Positions 30,816-34,824 of a stretch of 34,824 nucleotides of DNA are shown piece after piece. The notes beneath the pieces were generated by a model, which saw only the letters and a list, made by a program, of their open reading frames with translations, had not been told where the DNA came from and made no database searches. The stretch spans positions 143,538 through 178,361 of the forward strand of contig NZ_QZVS01000094.1 in NCBI RefSeq assembly GCF_003602235.1. Reading direction: 5' to 3'. A program made the position numbers and the translations under genes. The stretch is from Cryobacterium melibiosiphilum. GTDB lineage: Bacteria; Actinomycetota; Actinomycetes; Actinomycetales; Microbacteriaceae. Every line of letters begins with the position of its first letter. Position 1 is the stretch's first letter.

Positions 30816-32093
30816 TCAGGCCAGCGCGGCGCACCAGAGCAGGGCCGGCCAGGCCGCGGCGAGCACGATGGCCAGGTACACGAGGTTGCGCCGGGTCAGC
30901 GCGAGGGTATCGATGCCGTAACGGGAGCCGAGGAACATGGTCAGCCCGCTCAACGGTCCCACGGCCGTTCCGGTGCCCCAGCCGATGCACGCCGCCAGCA
31001 CGAACAGGGTCGGGTCGGGGTCGAGCGGCAGCACGATCGCCGCCACCACCGCGACCGACACGACCGGATGCACGCCGACCAGCGCGAAGAGCACCATCAC
31101 CATGATCGCCAGCCAGGCGACGAGCACCGTGAAGCCGTCGAACGGCAGGTCCACCGCGATCAGCGGGAACAGCACGCGCAGCCCGACCGCGAGGATTCCG
31201 GCCGAGGCGAAGAGAGTCACCTCGCCGCGCAGCGTCGGCAGGTCATGGCGGGCGTGCCGGGCGCCACGGCGCAGCGCGGTGCGCCAGTCCTGCAGCAGCA
31301 GCCCGGCGAGCGTCACCCCGAGCCCGGCCAACAGCACGATGCGCGGCACCGGCACGCGGGGAAACACGCCGTGCGCCGTGACCACGAGCGCGACGAGCGC
31401 CAGCGGGATGCGCACGATCGCCCAGCTGAGGGCATACCCCGAGTAGTCGGCCAGTTCGCTGCCCCAGAGGCGCATCACGTCGAGCAGGCTGACGCAGGTC
31501 ACCACCACGGCCAGGCCCAAGCCGACCAGCACCACCACGAGGGTGTTCGCCCCCGGAACGAGCGTCGTTGCGGCGGCCGTGGCCGCCCAGAACGGCGACC
31601 AGTAGGCGGCCGTCGTGAACGAGCGCGACAGCAGCACGGCGTCGGCGAACCGCAGTCGGCTGGTGCCGCGCAGGTGGTCGCCGACGATCCCGATCGCCCC
31701 GATGTTGATCACGGAGCCGAGCGCGTGCGTCGCGACGGCCGTGCGCAGCAGCGCCCACCGGCCCCGCAATCGCGGGCGCGCGAGCGAGCCGGTCGGGGTG
31801 ATCAGCCTCAGGAACGACACCGCGGTCAGCATGCCGACGAGGTCCTGATTGACCGCGAACAGATCGACGACGTCGACGGATGCCCCGAGCCCCACCCCGA
31901 CGCCGAGCGAGGCCACGCCCACCGCGATCAGCAGGATCGAGATCAGCCGCTGGGTGCGTCCCACCAGCAGCAGCCCGACTACCGCGCAGCCCAGGGTCAG
32001 GGCGCCCGCGACGACGGATGCCGCGGGCACCACGACCGAGACCCCCACCGCCAGGATCACCCCGCTGATCAACAGCGCGTAGAGCAGCGTCAC
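30816..32093 (-). CDS. Polytopic membrane protein, possible ion-transporter-like family
   Basis: 425 residues from a GTG at 32093 with GGGGGA 4 nt upstream; the frame is open earlier but those residues are not membrane-like. About ten to twelve hydrophobic segments spread over the whole length. Motifs such as ATHALGSVINIGAIGIVGDHL and CIGWGTGTAVGPLSGLTMF recall the re-entrant loops of ion-transporter (DcuC/NhaD-like) proteins, but I cannot place it in a named family. The substrate is unknown. It stands alone, between copy 1 of the repeat and the adenine deaminase gene, on the same strand as the latter and 77 bp downstream. Confidence 0.75.
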   Translation of the reverse strand: MTLLYALLISGVILAVGVSVVVPAASVVAGALTLGCAVVGLLLVGRTQRLISILLIAVGVASLGVGVGLGASVDVVDLFAVNQDLVGMLTAVSFLRLITPTGSLARPRLRGRWALLRTAVATHALGSVINIGAIGIVGDHLRGTSRLRFADAVLLSRSFTTAAYWSPFWAATAAATTLVPGANTLVVVLVGLGLAVVVTCVSLLDVMRLWGSELADYSGYALSWAIVRIPLALVALVVTAHGVFPRVPVPRIVLLAGLGVTLAGLLLQDWRTALRRGARHARHDLPTLRGEVTLFASAGILAVGLRVLFPLIAVDLPFDGFTVLVAWLAIMVMVLFALVGVHPVVSVAVVAAIVLPLDPDPTLFVLAACIGWGTGTAVGPLSGLTMFLGSRYGIDTLALTRRNLVYLAIVLAAAWPALLWCAALA

Positions 32094-32170
32094 CGTGTCC
32101 CCCGTTGTCTCGACTGTTCCCGATCTTCCCACGCGGCCCGGGCCGCACCCGCTCGGGATGCGGCATCCGC

Positions 32171-33205
32171 TCAGGAGACCGCGGCCTGCCACTCCTCGAT
32201 CGCGACCAGCAGCGGCTCGCGCTGGTCTTCGGTGAGGAAGGCGGCGTGCACCGCCGTGCGCGACAGCGCGGCGAGGTCGGCCGCGGTGAACCCGAACGTC
32301 GTCACGAGGGCCTGGAAGTTGTCGTCGAGGTAGCCGCCGAAGTAGGCCGGGTCATCCGAGTTGACGGTCACCGCGAGGCCGCGGGCCAGCATCTCGGGCA
32401 GCGGGTGCACGTCGAGCGTGTCGACGACCCGCAGCCGCACGTTCGAGAACGGACAGACGGTGAGCGCGATCTGCCGTTCGACCAGGTGGTTGACGAGGTT
32501 CTCGTCTTCGAGGCTGCGGATTCCGTGGTCGATGCGCGACACCTGCAGCAGCTCGAGCGCCTGCCAGACGTACTCGGGCGGCCCCTCCTCACCGGCGTGG
32601 GCGACGCACTCCAGCCCGTGAGCGCGGGCGAGATCGTAGACGGCCACGAAATCGGCCGGCGGATGCCCGACCTCGGCCGAGTCCAGCCCAATCCCCTCGA
32701 TCGGCGCCTCCATCTCGATGAGCTCTTCGAGCATGGCCAGGGCCTCGGCGGCCGGCCGGTCACGCAAAAACGTGACGATCAGCGCGCTCGTCAGGCCGAA
32801 CTCGGCCTCGCTCTGCTCGAGCACCTCGGCAACGCCGTTGATGCAGGTCGCGAGCGATACCCCGCGAACGGTGTGCGCCTGCGGGTCGAGGAACACCTCC
32901 GCGTGCCGCACCCCCGCGGCCTTCGCCCGGGCGAGGTAGGCGCGGGTCAGGTCGGCGAAGTCGGCCGGCGTCTGCAACACCGCCATGTTCGCGTAGTACA
33001 GGGTTAAAAACGACTGCAGGTCGGTGAACTCGTACTGTTTCTGCAGGTCGGCGAGGTCAGCCCACGGCAGGCGGATACCGTTGCGCTCGGCCAGCCGCAG
33101 AATCAGCTCGGGCTCGAGGGTGCCCTCGATGTGCAGGTGCAGCTCGACCTTGGGCAGGGCGAGCACCTGGGCGGGGGTGAGCGGGGCAGTAGTGTTCGTG
33201 GGCAT
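32171..33205 (-). CDS. Adenosine/adenine deaminase-family protein, probably adenine deaminase
   Basis: 344 residues from an ATG at 33205 with GGAAGG 5 nt upstream. Zinc-site residues: HLHIEGTLEPE (His23, His25), VAHAGEEGPPEY, RIDHGIR and VNSDDPAYFGGY. The combination EGTLEPEL, GLDSAEVGHPP, AHAGEEGPPEYVW and NSDDPAYFGGY is the pattern of the Aah1-type adenine deaminases (such as those characterised in Pseudomonas) rather than true adenosine deaminases. It would convert adenine to hypoxanthine in purine salvage. Automatic annotation would probably say adenosine deaminase. Confidence 0.88.
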   Translation of the reverse strand: MPTNTTAPLTPAQVLALPKVELHLHIEGTLEPELILRLAERNGIRLPWADLADLQKQYEFTDLQSFLTLYYANMAVLQTPADFADLTRAYLARAKAAGVRHAEVFLDPQAHTVRGVSLATCINGVAEVLEQSEAEFGLTSALIVTFLRDRPAAEALAMLEELIEMEAPIEGIGLDSAEVGHPPADFVAVYDLARAHGLECVAHAGEEGPPEYVWQALELLQVSRIDHGIRSLEDENLVNHLVERQIALTVCPFSNVRLRVVDTLDVHPLPEMLARGLAVTVNSDDPAYFGGYLDDNFQALVTTFGFTAADLAALSRTAVHAAFLTEDQREPLLVAIEEWQAAVS

Positions 33206-33301
33206 GTGGGCCTTCCGGGTTGGCGCATCCGTTGGCGCAGGCGGTCCATCGACCCTAACCTGCCGCCCCCGGCCCCGCCCGCTGCCCCTCCGGCGACCCC
33301 A

Positions 33302-33396
33302 CGGCATAACTCCTGCACTGTTCCGGGTCCTCCGAAGAGTTGCCCGTGTTTCCGGGGGTCGAAACTCTCTACCGCGACGTTTTGCAGGAGTTATGC
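33302..33396. repeat. ~100-nt inverted-repeat element, copy 2
   Basis: GGCATAACTCCTGCA at 33303-33317 and TGCAGGAGTTATGC at 33383-33396 are a perfect inverted repeat over 14 bp. The interior reads AGAGTTGCCCGTGTTTCCGG, the best match to the family interior. Same orientation as copies 1, 3 and 4. Confidence 0.92.
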
Positions 33397-33482
33397 GACG
33401 CGGGGCTGGCAGACGTCCCGAGAGGATGATCCCGACCAGCCGCTCTCCCGACCGGCGCGACGAAGCCCCTGCTGCGCGGGGG

Positions 33483-33582
33483 CGCGGCATAACTCCTGCA
33501 CTACGCAGGCCCTGCCGAAAAGGTGCCCGTGCTTGCGGGCCACCGCCCGGCAGCACACCAGATCAGCAGGAGTTTTGCCGCG
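33483..33582. repeat. ~100-nt inverted-repeat element, copy 3
   Basis: CGCGGCATAACTCCTGCA (33483-33500) and AGCAGGAGTTTTGCCGCG (33565-33582) pair at 16 of 18 positions or better. The interior carries AAAAGGTGCCCGTGCTTGCG. It follows copy 2 by 86 bp in the same orientation, so the two are tandem-like but separated by unrelated sequence. Confidence 0.92.
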
Positions 33583-33700
33583 GGGCCCCCGGCACCGCCC
33601 GACGGCAGGACTCCCTCCACAGGTTGACCAAACGGGAAGTTATTCACAATCTCGGGGTTGGACGGCCCGCGAAACCGGCTGAGCGGCGACCATCGCCGGC

Positions 33701-34588
33701 ATGAACCCCTTTCTGAATTGCCGTATCGTCAGCCGCCTCGACCTGCGCTCCAGTGGCCTCTCGCCTCAAGGCATCACCGCGGCGGTGAAAAGTGGCGAGC
33801 TGCTGCGCGTGCGGCGGGACCACTACGCGTTGCCCGACACCGACAGACATACCCTCGAGGCCGTGCGCATCGGCGGGCGGGAAGCCTGCGTGTCCGCGGC
33901 GCGGGAGATCGGATTCTTCGCCTTCGATACCCAGTTCACCCACGTGCACCTTGACCGGCAGGCCTCGCGCCTGCGCAGCCCGGGTAACCGGAACGTGCCG
34001 CTGGTGCTGGCACCCCGCGGCGGCGTGGAATTGCACTGGCGGCCACTCATCGACCTGACAGACGGCACGGAATTCTGCGTCGGTGCGCGCGATGCCCTGG
34101 CGCAGATCATCCAGTGCCAGGAACCGAGATTCGCGCTCGCCGCGCTCGACACTGCCCTTCACGAACGCAAGATCCAGCCGACGGACCTCTCCGAGATCTT
34201 TGCGAGCGTGCCCGCGAGACACCACGAGCTGCGCGCGCGCATCGACGCCCGGGTGGACGCCGGCCAGGAGTCCGTGCTGCGGGACCTGTTCTGTCGGGCG
34301 GGGCTGCGGTGCGACATCCAGGTGACCATCGGCGGCATCGGCCGGGTTGACCTGCTGGTTGAGGGGTGCGTCGTTGTCGAGGCCGATAGCTACGCCTACC
34401 ACCGGTCCTGGCCGGAGCAGGTGCGCGACCACAAGCGCAACCGCCTGCTGGCCGAGCGTCGCTATCTGACCCTCCGAGTTCCCTACGAGGACATCATGTT
34501 CCACCCGGAGGCGGTATTGGCCGCCATCCGCGAGCTCGTGCTGATCTGCCGAAACGGCAGCGACCGGGCCCTCCTTCCCTTCGTCTGA
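33701..34588 (+). CDS. Two-domain protein: AbiEi-like winged helix and DUF559/Vsr-like nuclease domain
   Basis: 295 residues from an ATG at 33701. The N-terminus (SRLDLRSSGLSPQGITAAVKSGELLRVRRDHYALP, 11-45) is the winged-helix domain seen in AbiEi antitoxins and related proteins. The C-terminal part (about 188-270) fits the DUF559 restriction-endonuclease-like fold: Glu190 (QESVLRDLF), Asp217 (GRVDLLVEG), Glu227 and Asp229 (VVVEAD), then the conserved DHKRNRLLAERRYLTLRV (243-260). These give the PD-(D/E)xK-type acidic cluster. Such proteins are abundant in Actinobacteria, mostly without known function; they may be nucleases or toxin-antitoxin-like regulators. No AbiEii-like toxin gene is adjacent. 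The gene is flanked by copies 2, 3 and 4 of the ~100-nt repeat. Confidence 0.85.
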   Translation: MNPFLNCRIVSRLDLRSSGLSPQGITAAVKSGELLRVRRDHYALPDTDRHTLEAVRIGGREACVSAAREIGFFAFDTQFTHVHLDRQASRLRSPGNRNVPLVLAPRGGVELHWRPLIDLTDGTEFCVGARDALAQIIQCQEPRFALAALDTALHERKIQPTDLSEIFASVPARHHELRARIDARVDAGQESVLRDLFCRAGLRCDIQVTIGGIGRVDLLVEGCVVVEADSYAYHRSWPEQVRDHKRNRLLAERRYLTLRVPYEDIMFHPEAVLAAIRELVLICRNGSDRALLPFV

Positions 34589-34652
34589 CCCGGCGCGGCG
34601 GGAAAGGTGCAACGCAGGGCTGCCTCGGCTGACGCTGGCCCGCCTCCACCGG

Positions 34653-34750
34653 CGCGGCATGACTCCTGCAGGTTGATGCGGCCACGACGGATACCCGTTT
34701 TTCCGCCGATCTTCCCGCCCGCAGGGACAATCTGCAGGAGTTATGCAGCC
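34653..34750. repeat. ~100-nt inverted-repeat element, copy 4
   Basis: CGCGGCATGACTCCTGCA (34653-34670) and TGCAGGAGTTATGC (34733-34746) form the ends. The interior retains ATACCCGTTTTTCCG from the family interior but is the most diverged. It lies 64 bp after the stop of the nuclease-like gene, in the same orientation as the other copies. The rest of 34589-34824 holds nothing I can name. Confidence 0.88.
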
Positions 34751-34824
34751 GGCGGCCCGGCGCGTGGCCCGCCGCCAGCCGGCGGCGGGCAACGGCGCGT
34801 CTGCTGGGCCGCGCCGCGGGTCAG

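Larger units (their letters stand above)
33206..33700. other. Repeat-bearing intergenic region
   Basis: 495 bp between the deaminase and the nuclease-like gene, transcribed divergently. It contains copies 2 and 3 of the ~100-nt element. The remaining stretch near 33610-33660 (TTGACCAAACGGGAAGTTATTCACAATC) is AT-richer and probably carries the promoter of the plus-strand gene: TTGACC at about 33624 and TATTCACAAT at 33642 are about 12-15 bp apart, so no good pair is claimed. No gene is supported. Confidence 0.5.

Noticed and set aside
33701..34588. Type IV toxin-antitoxin pair (AbiEi/AbiEii)
   Set aside because: Only an AbiEi-like winged helix is present, fused to a nuclease-like domain. No nucleotidyltransferase toxin gene is adjacent.

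Overview
This window looks like chromosome from a GC-rich actinobacterium, most likely a member of Microbacteriaceae. The evidence is an lsr2-type nucleoid gene, many GTG starts, strong GC bias at third codon positions, and heavy over-use of the word CGGATGCC/GGCATCCG in both orientations. The family assignment is inference; the phylum is well supported by Lsr2 and by protein style. No rRNA, tRNA, CRISPR array, integrase or complete insertion sequence was seen.

Region 1 (1-5.0 kb) is a cell-surface block. A plus-strand, membrane-anchored SGNH-hydrolase-like protein that has lost its catalytic residues (238-1092) converges on a minus-strand operon (4581 down to 1174). That operon holds two CalY/TasA-like proteins with SipW-type signal peptides, a SipW-like Ser/His signal peptidase with a very long C-terminal extension, and a secreted protein with a C-terminal anchor. 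Region 2 (4.6-9.3 kb) holds a long imperfect palindrome, a GtrA-family membrane protein, lsr2, and four metabolic genes: a flavin reductase, a DinB/DUF664 protein, an isopenicillin-N-synthase-like dioxygenase and an SDR. Three copies of a 56-nt palindrome separate these genes.

Region 3 (9.3-29.1 kb) is a large sugar-acid/glycoside catabolic island, nearly all on the minus strand. It encodes UxaC (glucuronate to fructuronate), a UxuB-like oxidoreductase (fructuronate to mannonate), ManD (mannonate to 2-keto-3-deoxygluconate), a GPH-type symporter and a gluconokinase fused to a hexose-6-phosphate mutarotase. It also encodes a Dpp/Opp-type ABC importer, a LacI-family regulator, two Gfo/Idh/MocA dehydrogenases, two TIM-barrel sugar isomerases and a GH3 glycosidase. 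Six sites resembling TTTGGCAACCGGTTGCCAAA lie at the heads of the transcription units. They look like the operators of the LacI regulator encoded inside the island, so the region can be read as one regulon. Many gene pairs overlap by ATGA or GTGA, which indicates translational coupling. No 2-keto-3-deoxygluconate kinase or aldolase is present, so the last steps must be encoded elsewhere.

Region 4 (29.1-34.8 kb) holds UDP-glucose 6-dehydrogenase, a polytopic membrane protein of unknown function, a probable adenine deaminase and a two-domain protein with an AbiEi-like winged helix and a DUF559/Vsr-like nuclease domain. Four same-orientation copies of a roughly 95-102-nt element with terminal inverted repeats (ACTCCTGCA...TGCAGGAGT) sit in the gaps; two lie upstream and one downstream of the nuclease gene. 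This repeat family, the 56-nt palindromes and the LacI regulon are the observations I consider most worth following up.
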